Positions 24,063-32,280 of a stretch of 64,000 bases of DNA are shown one piece after another. The notes beneath the pieces were generated by a model. It made no database searches. It saw only the letters and a list, made by a program, of their open reading frames with translations, and was not told where the DNA came from. How positions within the stretch are numbered: the first letter of the stretch is position 1; every line of letters starts with the position of its first letter. The DNA lies in NCBI GenBank assembly GCA_020851735.1, contig JADZCD010000062.1:62001-126000 (forward strand). Reading direction: 5' to 3'. Both the position numbers and the translations under genes were made by a program. This stretch comes from Phycisphaeraceae bacterium (GTDB taxonomy: Bacteria; Planctomycetota; Phycisphaerae; Phycisphaerales; Phycisphaeraceae).

Positions 24063-24240
24063 GAAGCCCAGGAATTTCTTCCCTGCCCCCGGAAGAAGAA
24101 AACAACCCAGGCCTGCCCCCCGGAAATGCCTGGGCTTGGGCAAGGCAAGCAAGACAACCCACGGAATGCCCCCCGGAAATCCGTGGGCTTCATTCTCGGA
24201 AGAGTTCTCCAGGGCGTACCCCCCGGCAGAGCCGGGGGCT
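24063..24240 (+). repeat. Long direct repeat left of PEP-CTERM gene
   Basis: This 178-bp block joins a GCCCAGGAATTTCTTCCCTG hairpin half, CCCCCGGAAGAAGAAAAC, two CCCCCCGGAAAT modules, a CCCACGGA hairpin and a CCCCCGGC palindrome (24216-24240). A 124-bp version missing one internal module is at 24893-25016; shared segments are almost identical. A further hairpin AAGCCCC/GGGGCTT lies at 24253-24280. Confidence 0.8.
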
Positions 24241-24316
24241 TTACCAAACGATAAGCCCCAGCACATCCATGCCGGGGCTTAAGTGTTTTCAGGTTGTTCA
24301 GATTTGCAGTCGGTTC

Positions 24317-24682
24317 TCAGCGGCGACGGCGCGTGAGCCACAGGCTGCCTAAGGCCAGAAGGCTGATGGTGGCGGGCTCGGGAATCATTATGTAATGGAC
24401 GTCGTGGGAATGGTTATTTTGCCAGCTTATGATGTTGAAGGCGTTGATGTCCTGCATGCCTGACCAGGAAGGGATAGGAAGATAAGGAATTAGGGGGCCA
24501 ACGAACGGCTCCGTCAGGTCGGTGGGCTGTCCTGAGCCGACGAGCACTTCATCTAAAAGGACCATCGCCCCGCTTACGTCATTGGGGAGGATGTCGGTGG
24601 TCGACGCTGAAGCGCGGGCGGAGAGAATGACTAGAGGCAGCACGGCCGTCAAAACCCCGAGGAATCGAATCTTTTGAGGCAT
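24317..24682 (-). CDS. Small PEP-CTERM sorting-signal protein
   Basis: The 121-residue protein starts with a signal peptide (F-L-G-V-L-T-A-V-L-P-L-V-I-L-S-A-R-A-S-A, cleavage likely after A-S-A). It ends with a PEP-CTERM sorting signal: I-P-E-P-A-T, a hydrophobic helix S-L-L-A-L-G-S-L-W-L and T-R-R-R-R. Such proteins are exported and processed by exosortase/archaeosortase-type enzymes, usually in organisms making extracellular polysaccharide. The middle part of about 75 residues matches nothing I know and contains a W-S-G-M-Q-D and H-D-V-H segment. No exosortase gene is in this window. The gene lies between two long direct repeats. It may be a shortened relative of a larger secreted protein. 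Confidence 0.82.
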   Translation of the reverse strand: MPQKIRFLGVLTAVLPLVILSARASASTTDILPNDVSGAMVLLDEVLVGSGQPTDLTEPFVGPLIPYLPIPSWSGMQDINAFNIISWQNNHSHDVHYIMIPEPATISLLALGSLWLTRRRR

Positions 24683-24892
24683 GTGTTTCGCCTTGCGAAA
24701 AAAGGGAAATGCCGATGCTGATGATTGTAGCGCCGTGTGCAGTCAGGTCCATAGGCGGAAAGATGTGATTGCGAAATCACTTTTTATATGGCTGCGGGTT
24801 GCCGTGTGGTCAGGAGACGACAGGTTGAGTGTCGGGAGGGTTTGGCGGCATTTGACGGGCGTTTTTGTGCGAACTGCGGGGCGGTAAGGAAT

Positions 24893-25016
24893 CAGCCCAG
24901 GGATTTTTTCCCTGCCCCCGGAAGAAGAAAACAACCCAGGCCTGCCCCCCGGAAATCCGTGGGCTTCATTCTCGGAAGAGTTCTCCCGGGCGTACCCCCC
25001 GGCAGAGCCGGGGGCT
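24893..25016 (+). repeat. Long direct repeat right of PEP-CTERM gene
   Basis: This copy matches 24063-24240 apart from the loss of one 53-bp module between two CCCCCCGGAAAT sites, and it ends with a CCCCCGGC palindrome at 24992-25016. The 210 bases before it (24683-24892) hold no supported gene and probably include the promoter of the PEP-CTERM gene. Confidence 0.8.
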
Positions 25017-25043
25017 GAGTCCCGGGGGCGGAGTCCGGGGGCG

Positions 25044-26156
25044 CTAGCAGCGGGCGTTGTATTCATCGACGATGCGGCCGACGGTGCGGATGCGTTCGAT
25101 GTCGCCGGTGGAGGAGATTTCGTCGGAAATGCCCAGGACGAGTTTGGGGGCGAAGAGTTCGATGAGCTTGTGGGTGTAGTCCTCGAGCATGGAAACGGGA
25201 TAGGTTTCATCGAAGAGCACGGCGGGGATGCCGTCGATCAGGAAGACGTCGTCGCCAAGGCCGGCTTTGATTTCCTCGAGGGTGACGTCGCCCTGGGGGA
25301 CGGGGGTGATGGCTTCGATGCCGTCCAGCCCGGTGCGGCGGGCGTAGGGCAAAAGGGGTTTGGTGTCGCCGTCCCAGTGGGCGTGGACGAACTTGCCGGC
25401 GGCGTGAAGTTTTTGGCAGCGGGATTGGTAGACGGGCAGGACGTATTGCTCGAAAAGGTCGGGGGTGAGAGTGCCGGCGTGGACGTTGTCGCCGAAGTTG
25501 ATGATGTCGATGGGCGAGTTGTTTAAGAGGTCGATCAGGCGATCGAAGGATTCCTCGCGGGCGGCGCAATAGTCCGCCACGGCGTCGGGCCAATCGTAGA
25601 GGGCGAAGATGGCGGCCTCCACGCCCATGGCTTCGACGTAGAGTTCCTGAATGCCGACGCGCGGGGTGTAGACGGTCGGGGCGCCCAAGTCGCCCCAGCG
25701 GGCGCGGACGGAGTTGAAGGCTTCCTGGTCCCACTTCCAGGTGGTGTGGCGGGCGCGCCAGGCGGCGACGCGCAATTCTTCCTCGGTGGTGACTTCGCGT
25801 TTTAGGTGTTTTTCGTACCAGGTTTCGGTGACGGTGCGCAGGACGGTGGTCTGGCGGCCGACGGGGGTGTCGATGATCAGTTCGTAGTCGGTGTCGTTGA
25901 GGGGCTTTTTGGTCTTGACGACTTCCGGGGGTTCGACGGGGACCAGGCAGCGGTTGTAGCCATAGATGCGGGCGGAGCAGCAGCCGAGCAGGCGGAAGAT
26001 TTGGGGATCATCCAGCCCGGTGTAGGGGGCGGGCAGGGGTTGGCCACGGAAGCGGCGATCGCCGATCCAGCAGCCGATGCGCGGCTGCCAGATGATCTTG
26101 CCGTTGGACTTGCCGAAGACCACGTCGCGGTGGAGCTGTTCAAAGGATTGAGGCAT
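25044..26156 (-). CDS. Uroporphyrinogen decarboxylase-family protein
   Basis: The 370-residue protein has the URO-D-type TIM barrel: F-G-D-N-V-H-A-G-T-L-T-P near residue 240, H-A-H-W-D-G-D-T near residue 278, D-G-I-E-A-I-T-P near residue 297 and I-S-D-E-I-S near residue 348. The family includes true uroporphyrinogen decarboxylase (HemE) and cobalamin-linked methyltransferases such as MtaA. The His/Asp pattern and missing HemE N-terminal R-Q-A-G-R motif argue against HemE. Planctomycetes carry many such paralogues, often in sugar or osmolyte gene clusters. It is the last gene after a peptide-type transporter on the same strand, 306 bp downstream, so a catabolic link is possible but unproven. 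Confidence 0.8.
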   Translation of the reverse strand: MPQSFEQLHRDVVFGKSNGKIIWQPRIGCWIGDRRFRGQPLPAPYTGLDDPQIFRLLGCCSARIYGYNRCLVPVEPPEVVKTKKPLNDTDYELIIDTPVGRQTTVLRTVTETWYEKHLKREVTTEEELRVAAWRARHTTWKWDQEAFNSVRARWGDLGAPTVYTPRVGIQELYVEAMGVEAAIFALYDWPDAVADYCAAREESFDRLIDLLNNSPIDIINFGDNVHAGTLTPDLFEQYVLPVYQSRCQKLHAAGKFVHAHWDGDTKPLLPYARRTGLDGIEAITPVPQGDVTLEEIKAGLGDDVFLIDGIPAVLFDETYPVSMLEDYTHKLIELFAPKLVLGISDEISSTGDIERIRTVGRIVDEYNARC

Positions 26157-26212
26157 GGAAGTTGGCTTTCGTGATTCCCCGCCCCTCCTGCCCGCGATGA
26201 ATTGTAATTCAA

Positions 26213-26306
26213 TTCACCACGGAGAACACGGAGGCCACAGAGATAAGTCACTGATAAAAAAAGCGCCTTGGTTTGTCTCCGTGGTCTTCGTGACCTCCGT
26301 GGGGAA
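26213..26306. repeat. CACGGAG inverted-repeat element, copy 1
   Basis: TTCACCACGGAGAACACGG (26213-26231) with AGGCCACAGAG is answered by TCTCCGTGG...CCTCCGTGG at 26277-26303. Short tandem (C)ACGGAG units form each arm, around an AT-rich middle that ends in TTGGTTTGTCTCCGTG. Confidence 0.75.
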
Positions 26307-26318
26307 AACCAAAAATGA

Positions 26319-26417
26319 TTTACCACTGAGCACGCAGAGATCACAGAGGTAAGACGTAAGAATTAAGCATAAAAGTCTTGGTTTGTCTCCGTGTTCTCCG
26401 TGACCTCTGTGGTGAAA
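26319..26417. repeat. CACGGAG inverted-repeat element, copy 2
   Basis: A second copy directly follows the first: left arm with CACTGAGCACGCAGAG and CACAGAGG (26323-26349), middle ending in the same TTGGTTTGTCTCCGTG, right arm to TCTGTGGTGAAA (26417). Both lie in the gap between the UROD-family gene and the transporter ATPase gene; no gene is seen there. Confidence 0.75.
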
Positions 26418-26462
26418 TAATTCGTAGTGGAGAGCAAACTGACAGGCTGACGCAAGAATGAT

Positions 26463-27572
26463 TTACGCCGACGGGCGGTAGTACGGCACGTCGGGGCAGG
26501 TGGCGGCGCCTTTGTCGAAGCGTTCGGCGTGCCAGCAGGCGACCCAGTGGTTGGAGAGGACTTCGAGGAGCTGTGGATCCGTGTGGCTGCATTGGGCGTC
26601 GCCGCGGACGCTGTCGCAGCGGGGGTGGAAGGGGCAGCCGGGGGGGAAGTCGGCGGGGTTGGGGACGTTGCCGGGGATGGTCTGCAGGCGTTCTTTTTCC
26701 TGGCCGATGACGGGCATGGAGGCGAACAGGCCGCGGGTGTAGGGGTGGAGGGGATTGCGGAAGACATCCACGACCGAGCCATATTCCACGACGCGACCGG
26801 CGTACATGACGGCGACGACGTCGGCGTTCTCAGCCACGACGCCCAAGTCGTGCGTGATGAGCAGGACGGCCATGCGGCGCTGGGTCTGCAGGCGGCGGAG
26901 GAGGTCGAGGATCTGGGCCTGGATGGTGACGTCCAGGGCGGTGGTGGGTTCGTCGGCGATCAAGAGTCGCGGCTCGCAGGCCAAGGCCATGGCGATCATC
27001 ACGCGCTGGCGCATCCCGCCGGAGAGTTGGTGGGGGTATTCCATTAAGCGGCCGGCGGGGTCGGCGATGCCGACGTCGACGAGGGATTTTTCGGCGATTT
27101 CCAGGGCTTGGCGGTGGTTCACGGGCTGGTGGAGGAGGATGGCTTCGATGATCTGTTCGCCGATGGTGTAGACGGGATTGAGGCTGGTCATCGGCTCCTG
27201 GAAGATCATGGCGATCTGTCCGCCGCGGATTTCGCGCAGCTGGCGTTCGGAAAGCTGGAGGAGATCGCAGGGCGGTTGATCCTGGGGGGACCACCAGATC
27301 GAGCCGCTCTCGTAGCGGCCGGGCGGGGTGGGCACGAGGCGGAGGGTGGAGAGGGCGGTGACGGATTTGCCGCACCCGGACTCGCCGACGACGGCCAGGG
27401 TCTGGCTGGGATAGATCGACAGGCTCACGCCCTTGACGGCGGCCACGCGCTGGTGGCGTTGGGGGGCGGGGAAGCTGACGGCCAGGTTCTCGATGCGCAG
27501 GAGGGGGCGCTGGGCGATGTCGAGAGCTGACGGGCGGGAGTCCGAGGCGGAGTTGAGCAAGGTTTGGTTCAC
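26463..27572 (-). CDS. Peptide ABC transporter ATPase (OppD/DppD type)
   Basis: This is the ATP-hydrolysing subunit of a peptide/nickel-type importer, on the cytoplasmic face. It shows Walker A G-E-S-G-C-G-K-S, Q-loop F-Q-E-P-M-T-S-L-N-P, signature L-S-G-G-M-R-Q-R-V, Walker B L-L-I-A-D-E-P-T-T-A-L-D and the C-terminal oligopeptide domain with its cysteine cluster (C-P-F-H-P-R-C, then C-S-H and C-W). The open frame goes up to 27722, but a GTG at 27572 with GGAGG seven bases upstream is the best start and gives 369 residues. It overlaps a tiny upstream ORF by three bases. Only one ATPase is present; the usual OppF partner is absent here, so this subunit may act as a homodimer or use a partner encoded elsewhere. 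Confidence 0.92.
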   Translation of the reverse strand: MNQTLLNSASDSRPSALDIAQRPLLRIENLAVSFPAPQRHQRVAAVKGVSLSIYPSQTLAVVGESGCGKSVTALSTLRLVPTPPGRYESGSIWWSPQDQPPCDLLQLSERQLREIRGGQIAMIFQEPMTSLNPVYTIGEQIIEAILLHQPVNHRQALEIAEKSLVDVGIADPAGRLMEYPHQLSGGMRQRVMIAMALACEPRLLIADEPTTALDVTIQAQILDLLRRLQTQRRMAVLLITHDLGVVAENADVVAVMYAGRVVEYGSVVDVFRNPLHPYTRGLFASMPVIGQEKERLQTIPGNVPNPADFPPGCPFHPRCDSVRGDAQCSHTDPQLLEVLSNHWVACWHAERFDKGAATCPDVPYYRPSA

Positions 27573-27643
27573 CGGTTGGCCTCCAGGCTGTCGAGGCGGC
27601 TGGCGAGGGGGGTTGGGCGCAAGCAGGCAAAGGGGTCGGTCAT
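27569..27643 (-). CDS. Possible 24-residue coupled leader ORF
   Basis: A mini-ORF begins M-T-D-P-F-A-C and ends L-E-A-N-R. Its ATG overlaps the stop of the OppC gene (ATGA at 27643-27640) and its stop overlaps the GTG start of the ATPase (GTGA at 27572-27569). This arrangement is typical of translational coupling. The peptide resembles nothing known. It could be a spacer that hands ribosomes from permease to ATPase, or the relic of a frameshifted ATPase N-terminus. Confidence 0.4.
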   Translation of the reverse strand: MTDPFACLRPTPLASRLDSLEANR

Positions 27644-29016
27644 GGTTTACGGCTCGCGTCGAGCCGGCGGGTGTGCGGGTCGATGGCGTCCCGCATGGCC
27701 TCGCCGACGAGGTTGTAGGCAAAGACGGTTAAGAAAATCGCCAGGCCGGGGTAAAGGGCGACCCACCAGTAAAAGGTGCCGCCGACGCCCAGGGCTTGAT
27801 TGAGCAGTTTGCCCCAACTGGCTTCCTCGACCAGGCCGATGCCCAGAAAACTTAAGGTGCTCTCAGCGAGGATGGCGCCGGCGACGCTGAAGGAGGCGTT
27901 GACGAGCACGGGAGTGACGCCGTTGGGAAGCATGTGCCGCCAGAGGATTGAACGCAGGGGCAGGCCCAGGGCCACGGCGGCCTGGACGAAGTCCATGTGG
28001 CGCAGGCGGAGGAACTCGGCACGGATAAAGAGGGCATAGCCGACCCAGCCGGTTAAGCCGATGATGGCCATCATGACGTAAAGGTTGACTTCAAAGAAGG
28101 CCACGAAGCAGAGCAGGAGCAAGAGGGTGGGGATGGCGCTGAAAATTTCGACTAAGCGCATGCCCAAAAGGTCGACGATGCCGGAGAAGTAGCCCATCAG
28201 CCCGCCGATGAGGATGCCGATGACGATGGCGATGCCGGTGGAGATAAAGCCGATCGACAGGGCGATGCGGCAGGCGTGGATCATGTTGGACAAGAGGTCG
28301 GCGCCGTTGGGAGTCGTGCCCAGCGGGTGGGTGAGCGTGGGGTTGGTCAGGCGTAATTCGGGTTGGTCGCGCAGACGATCGGCCGGCGAAAAGGGCAGAG
28401 GAGCGTAGAGGGCGTGCTCGAGGCGGCCTTCCGCGGCGGCTTGGCGGTACTGCTCATAGACAACGGTGAGCGGCGGCTGGATGAAGTAGATGGCCGCGGC
28501 GCTGACGGCGAGGATGACCGGCAGCCAAAGGGCGATGAGGAATCGGCCCGTGCGGCGGAGCAGGCGCTTAAGCAGCCAGGCGATCAGGAGCGAGATGGGC
28601 AGGGCCAGGAGGATGACGTCCGAGGGCGTGAGGTGGCGGAGCATGGGGCTGGACCAATGGCCATCCATTTTCATCAGCAGCGGATGGGAGTTGGCCAGCA
28701 GGGGCGCGAACAGGGCGCCGATGACCAATAGAGTGATCCAGATCAGGCCGAACCAGGCGGAGCCGCGGCCTAAGACGTAGAGGGCGGCGCCGGCGAGGAA
28801 GCTGCGCGAAGGGCGAGGTTGGACGGGTGCGGCGGTGTTCGCCGAATTCGCTTCCGGGGGCGGGGGAGACTGCACACAGCACCCTTCGGGCTGCTGTGTG
28901 GCACCCGCAGGCAGGGACGAATCCGGGGGCGGGGGCGTACCCCCCGGCAGAGCCGGGGGCTGAACCGGACGGGAGGCAGGTTCCGGGGGCGGGGTGGGAT
29001 GGGTGGCTTCACTCAT
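27640..29016 (-). CDS. Peptide ABC transporter permease (OppC/DppC type)
   Basis: The 458-residue protein is an inner-membrane channel subunit of the peptide importer. After a Pro-rich N-terminal region of about 75 residues there is a first helix near residues 95-115, a large periplasmic insert, and the core permease helices. The ATPase-contact (EAA) loop is seen as A-A-V-A-L-G-L-P and H-M-L-P-N-G-V-T-P, followed by E-S-T-L-S-F-L-G-I-G. OppC is usually about 300 residues, so this protein is long. The extra N-terminal region is encoded largely by dispersed repeats: a CCCCCGGC palindrome (R-P-V-Q-P-P-A-L-P-G-G-T), a CACACAGCA palindrome (G-A-T-Q-Q-P-E-G-C-C-V) and CCGGGGGCGGGG modules. The start overlaps the end of the OppB gene by eight bases. 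Confidence 0.9.
   Translation of the reverse strand: MSEATHPTPPPEPASRPVQPPALPGGTPPPPDSSLPAGATQQPEGCCVQSPPPPEANSANTAAPVQPRPSRSFLAGAALYVLGRGSAWFGLIWITLLVIGALFAPLLANSHPLLMKMDGHWSSPMLRHLTPSDVILLALPISLLIAWLLKRLLRRTGRFLIALWLPVILAVSAAAIYFIQPPLTVVYEQYRQAAAEGRLEHALYAPLPFSPADRLRDQPELRLTNPTLTHPLGTTPNGADLLSNMIHACRIALSIGFISTGIAIVIGILIGGLMGYFSGIVDLLGMRLVEIFSAIPTLLLLLCFVAFFEVNLYVMMAIIGLTGWVGYALFIRAEFLRLRHMDFVQAAVALGLPLRSILWRHMLPNGVTPVLVNASFSVAGAILAESTLSFLGIGLVEEASWGKLLNQALGVGGTFYWWVALYPGLAIFLTVFAYNLVGEAMRDAIDPHTRRLDASRKP
28873..28900. repeat. CACACAGCA palindrome, copy 2 (in permease frame)
   Basis: CACACAGCA and TGCTGTGTG arms surround CCCTTCGGGC, followed by GCACCC as in the intergenic copies at 9485 and 47380. 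It lies in the coding part of the OppC N-terminus without breaking the frame. Confidence 0.8.
28938..28961 (+). repeat. CCCCCGGC palindrome in OppC gene
   Basis: GTACCCCCCGGCAGAGCC plus GGGGGC, then TGAACCGGACGGGA and a TTCCGGGGGCGGGG module. Read on the minus strand it encodes V-Q-P-P-A-L-P-G-G-T, the second of the three open frames of the element. Confidence 0.85.
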
Positions 29017-30151
29017 AGCTGACCCTCGGATCGGCCATGGCGTAGCAGACGTCGCGGAGCAGTTCGCTAAGCAGGCTGATCAGCCCGCCGACGAGGGTGA
29101 CGGCCAGGACCAGTTCGCGGTCGCGGAACTGCACAGCCTGGACGCTTAAGCGGCCCATGCCGGGAATGCTGAAGATAGTTTCAACGACAATCGAGCCGGC
29201 AAAGAGGGCGGGGATGATGCCGGCCGCGACGGTGATCAGGGAGAGCAGGCTGTTGCGAAAGACGTGGCGGAAGAGGATGTCGCGTTCGGGGACGCCCTTG
29301 GCGCGGGCGGTGCGGACGAAGTCGGAGGCGAGGTTGTCCAGGATCGATCCGCGGGTGAGCTTGGAGAGGTAGGCAAAGCCGCCGTAGCTTAGGCAGACGA
29401 TCGGCAGCACCAGGTGCCAGAGCAGGTCCAGGAGGTAGCCGGGCTGGAAGGCAATTCCGGGGGAGGGGATGTACCCCCCGGCAGAGCCGGGGGCTGAACC
29501 AGACGGGAGACTGCCCGCGGAAGCGGTGGTCCAGTGCGGCAGGAAGGGCATGTCGGCGGCGGTCATGGACTCCAGGCCGGCGGTGGGGAAGAGGTGGAGG
29601 TATTGCTTGTTGGCCAAGAGGCCGATGAGCATCACGCCGGCCCAGATGGTGGGGATGGACCAAAGGGCGAGGTAGACAGCGCCGGAGGAGACATCGAAAA
29701 CGCCGCCGCGGCGCCAGGCGGCGTAAAGGCCCGAGAGGATGCCGATGGCGTAGATCAGCGGGAGGGAGACAAGGTTGAGCAGGAGGGTGATGGGCAGCGA
29801 CTCGCGGATGAGGTCGACCACGGGACGGTGGCGGGCGAGGCTTTCGCCGAGGTTGGGCCACTTGAGGGTAAGTGAGCCGTAATGGCCCTGGTCGTCAACG
29901 GTCCAGCCCAGGGGGGAGATTTGATTAAGCCAGCGGGCGTACTGGACGACGGCGGGCTTATCCAGGCCGTAGCGCTTTTGGTAATACTCGCGGACGCGGC
30001 GGGCTTCTTCGCCCTGGAGCGCCCCTTCCTTATTCAGCAACGGGCCGCCGATGCCGCCGGGAGCCAAGGCCATGACGAAAAAGACGAGGAACGTGACGCC
30101 CAGGAGGGTCGGAGGCAAGAGCAGCAGGCGTCGGAGAATGTAGGAGATCAT
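29009..30151 (-). CDS. Peptide ABC transporter permease (OppB/DppB type)
   Basis: The 380-residue inner-membrane permease starts with the typical M-I-S-Y-I-L-R-R-L-L-L-L-P-P-T-L-L-G-V-T and has about six helices. The EAA loop is R-T-A-R-A-K-G-V-P followed by H-V-F-R-N-S-L-L-S-L. Between helices, around residues 210-235, lies an insert S-G-S-A-P-G-S-A-G-G-Y-I-P encoded by a CCCCCGGC palindrome (29471-29495); family members are usually 310-330 residues. The gene overlaps the OppC gene by eight bases, and the solute-binding gene precedes it by 155 bp. It forms the channel together with one of the two OppC subunits. Confidence 0.93.
   Translation of the reverse strand: MISYILRRLLLLPPTLLGVTFLVFFVMALAPGGIGGPLLNKEGALQGEEARRVREYYQKRYGLDKPAVVQYARWLNQISPLGWTVDDQGHYGSLTLKWPNLGESLARHRPVVDLIRESLPITLLLNLVSLPLIYAIGILSGLYAAWRRGGVFDVSSGAVYLALWSIPTIWAGVMLIGLLANKQYLHLFPTAGLESMTAADMPFLPHWTTASAGSLPSGSAPGSAGGYIPSPGIAFQPGYLLDLLWHLVLPIVCLSYGGFAYLSKLTRGSILDNLASDFVRTARAKGVPERDILFRHVFRNSLLSLITVAAGIIPALFAGSIVVETIFSIPGMGRLSVQAVQFRDRELVLAVTLVGGLISLLSELLRDVCYAMADPRVSYE
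29471..29495 (+). repeat. CCCCCGGC palindrome in OppB gene
   Basis: GTACCCCCCGGCAGAGCC plus GGGGGCT, followed by GAACCAGACGGGA. It is read on the minus strand as G-S-A-P-G-S-A-G-G-Y, in a loop between membrane helices. Confidence 0.85.
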
Positions 30152-30306
30152 GGGGAGGGGATTAGGGGTTGGGGGTCAGACAAGTCATATTGCCGATCGC
30201 CGATTTGCGATTGTCGATGTTTAAGACCCACTACCGTCTCTTCTTCTTTTCATCGAAAATCGGCAGTCGCGAATCCCTTCAAGGGTGTGGTCAACTTCCA
30301 AAGGGG

Positions 30307-32214
30307 TTAATCTGCGGGGGTCCATTTGCGTTCGTTGGCGGGGACGAACCAGTCGGTGATGGAGTTTAAGCCGTTGCGAGTCATCTGGATGTTGTGAATG
30401 CGCTTGTCGAAGAAGATCAGGGACTTGGGGCCGATCATGAAGGTGTAGGGTTGGTCGTCGTGGAGGATGCGGTGGACCTGGTGCCAGATGGCCATGCGTT
30501 TGGCGTCGTCGACGGTGGCGCGGGCCTGGTCGATCAGGGCGTCGAGCTGGGGGTTGGCATAGGAGATGACGTTGTCGCCGGTGCCGGCGATCTGGCTGGA
30601 GTGAAAGATCTGGTAGGGGTCGGTCTCGATGACGCCGCCCCAGCGGAGGCTGATGGCGGTGAACTGGCGTTGCTCGATGCGTTGGAGGAGGACGGACCAT
30701 TCGAGGGGATTGGGTTTGAGGACGATGCCGGCCTTGGCGTAGGTGTCCTTAAGGAAAAGGACGACGCGGTTGTAGGTTTCGCTGGTGCTGGGGTAGGACA
30801 GTTCGATCTCGAAGGGTTTGCCGTCGGGGCCGTCGATGACGCCGTCGCCGTTGCGGTCGAAGTAGCCGGCCTCCTTGAGCAGGGTCTTGGCGGCGTCGGG
30901 GTCGAAGGGCCAGGGCTTGATGGTGTCGTCGGCCTGGGGGGTGCCCGGTGTGAACGGGCCGGTGACGACGCGGCCATAGCCGTAGTAGGCTTCGTCGATG
31001 ACGCGCTGGCGGTCGGTGAGCATGGTCATGGCGCGGCGGACGCGGACGTCGGCGAAGGGAGTCGGCTGGCCGTTGCGGCGCTGATTCCAGCCGATGTAGA
31101 TGTAACCATAGACAGGGCTGAAGTACTCAAAGTGGGTGGTGCGGCTGAGCAGTTGCTGGTCCTTCTGGAGGGTCAGGTACTGCTCGGGGGTGGCGGTAAA
31201 GTCATCGGTCTCGCCGTTGGTGAAGGTGGTCAGGCGCGCGGCGTCGTTTTCGATGATGCGCCAGACGACTTTGTCGAAGGGCGGAGGCTGGCCCCAATAG
31301 CGGTCGTTGCGGACCAGCTCGATGGGTTTGCCGGGCTCGGGCCGCCAGCTGGTCGGGTCCGCCAAGCGGTAGGGACCGGTGCCCATGAGCAGGCCGGTGG
31401 ACTGGTTGAACTCGGTGGGGGTGTACTTCTCATAGAAGTGTTTGGGCATGATGGGCATGCCGCCGGCGAACTCAAAGGCCTTGAAGTAGGGTTCCTTGAA
31501 GATGAAGACGACCGTGTCGTCGTCGAGTTTCTCGACGGCCTGGATCTTCTGGTAATAGGCGCGCAGGCGGGGGGCCTCGATCTGGGGGTTCATGATGAGG
31601 TTGAAGGTGTAGACGACGTCGTCGGCGCTGAAGGGTTCGCCGTCGGAGAAAGTCACGCCGTAGCGAACGTCGAACTCGATGCGCAGGCCGTCGGGACTGA
31701 TACGCCAGCCGGTGGAGAGGACAGGTCGCCAGGCCAGGGTGTCCGGATCGCGATCGGCCAGGGATTCCTGGACGTAGCTCTGGACGTCGGAGGAGTAGCC
31801 GTCGACGGAGACCAGGGGAGTCAGGCGGTCGGGCACGACGGAGAAGTTGGTGACGTAGTGGTCGCCTAGCGCGTAGCCGGGCATTTTTTGGGCGGCGCGG
31901 ACGCGGTCGAAGGGGTCGCGGGGGGTGGCGGCGGCGCTGGGGGCGGTGGTGGGAGAGTACCCCCCGGCGGAGCCGGGGGCTGAATCGGACGGGAGGCTGT
32001 TAGCGCGGGTGGGGACGCTTCCGGGGGCGGGGGCTTGTTCGAGCAGGCTGCGGATACGGGCCAGGTCGCGGGTGTGTTCACCAAGAACGTTGTCCACGGC
32101 GTTGATGCGCTGCCACTGGCGGTCGAACTGGAACATGGCCAGGACGACGAGGGTGATTAAGCAGAGCAGCAGGAAGCAGACGACCAGGTCACGCAAGCCA
32201 AATCGGTTTTCCAT
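30307..32214 (-). CDS. Peptide ABC transporter solute-binding protein
   Basis: The 635-residue protein belongs to solute-binding family 5. It is membrane-anchored rather than free: an N-terminal helix D-L-V-V-C-F-L-L-L-C-L-I-T-L-V-V-L without cleavage site is followed by a short coiled coil and a repeat-encoded linker (D-S-A-P-G-S-A-G-G-Y, around residues 75-95). The binding domain has the signature F-D-V-R-Y-G-V-T-F-S-D-G-E-P-F near residue 180, Y-R-L-A-D-P and the central Y-I-G-W-N-Q-R-R region. It captures peptides or other small molecules outside the inner membrane and passes them to the OppB/OppC channel. The substrate is unknown. It lies between a separate OppC-like gene and oppB. Confidence 0.92.
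   Translation of the reverse strand: MENRFGLRDLVVCFLLLCLITLVVLAMFQFDRQWQRINAVDNVLGEHTRDLARIRSLLEQAPAPGSVPTRANSLPSDSAPGSAGGYSPTTAPSAAATPRDPFDRVRAAQKMPGYALGDHYVTNFSVVPDRLTPLVSVDGYSSDVQSYVQESLADRDPDTLAWRPVLSTGWRISPDGLRIEFDVRYGVTFSDGEPFSADDVVYTFNLIMNPQIEAPRLRAYYQKIQAVEKLDDDTVVFIFKEPYFKAFEFAGGMPIMPKHFYEKYTPTEFNQSTGLLMGTGPYRLADPTSWRPEPGKPIELVRNDRYWGQPPPFDKVVWRIIENDAARLTTFTNGETDDFTATPEQYLTLQKDQQLLSRTTHFEYFSPVYGYIYIGWNQRRNGQPTPFADVRVRRAMTMLTDRQRVIDEAYYGYGRVVTGPFTPGTPQADDTIKPWPFDPDAAKTLLKEAGYFDRNGDGVIDGPDGKPFEIELSYPSTSETYNRVVLFLKDTYAKAGIVLKPNPLEWSVLLQRIEQRQFTAISLRWGGVIETDPYQIFHSSQIAGTGDNVISYANPQLDALIDQARATVDDAKRMAIWHQVHRILHDDQPYTFMIGPKSLIFFDKRIHNIQMTRNGLNSITDWFVPANERKWTPAD
31957..31981 (+). repeat. 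CCCCCGGC palindrome in solute-binding gene
   Basis: GTACCCCCCGGCGGAGCC plus GGGGGCT, followed by GAATCGGACGGGA and CTTCCGGGGGCGGGG at about 32027. It is read on the minus strand as D-S-A-P-G-S-A-G-G-Y in the linker behind the membrane anchor. Confidence 0.85.
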
Positions 32215-32280
32215 CGTGTTCTTATTCCTTTCCGCCCCACTGCTCTTGGCGGTCGAGCAGGCGCATCCATCTTTAATGCT

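Noticed and set aside
25044-26156. True uroporphyrinogen decarboxylase (hemE)
   Set aside because: The N-terminal HemE motif is missing, and the protein fits the wider UROD-like methyltransferase group better.
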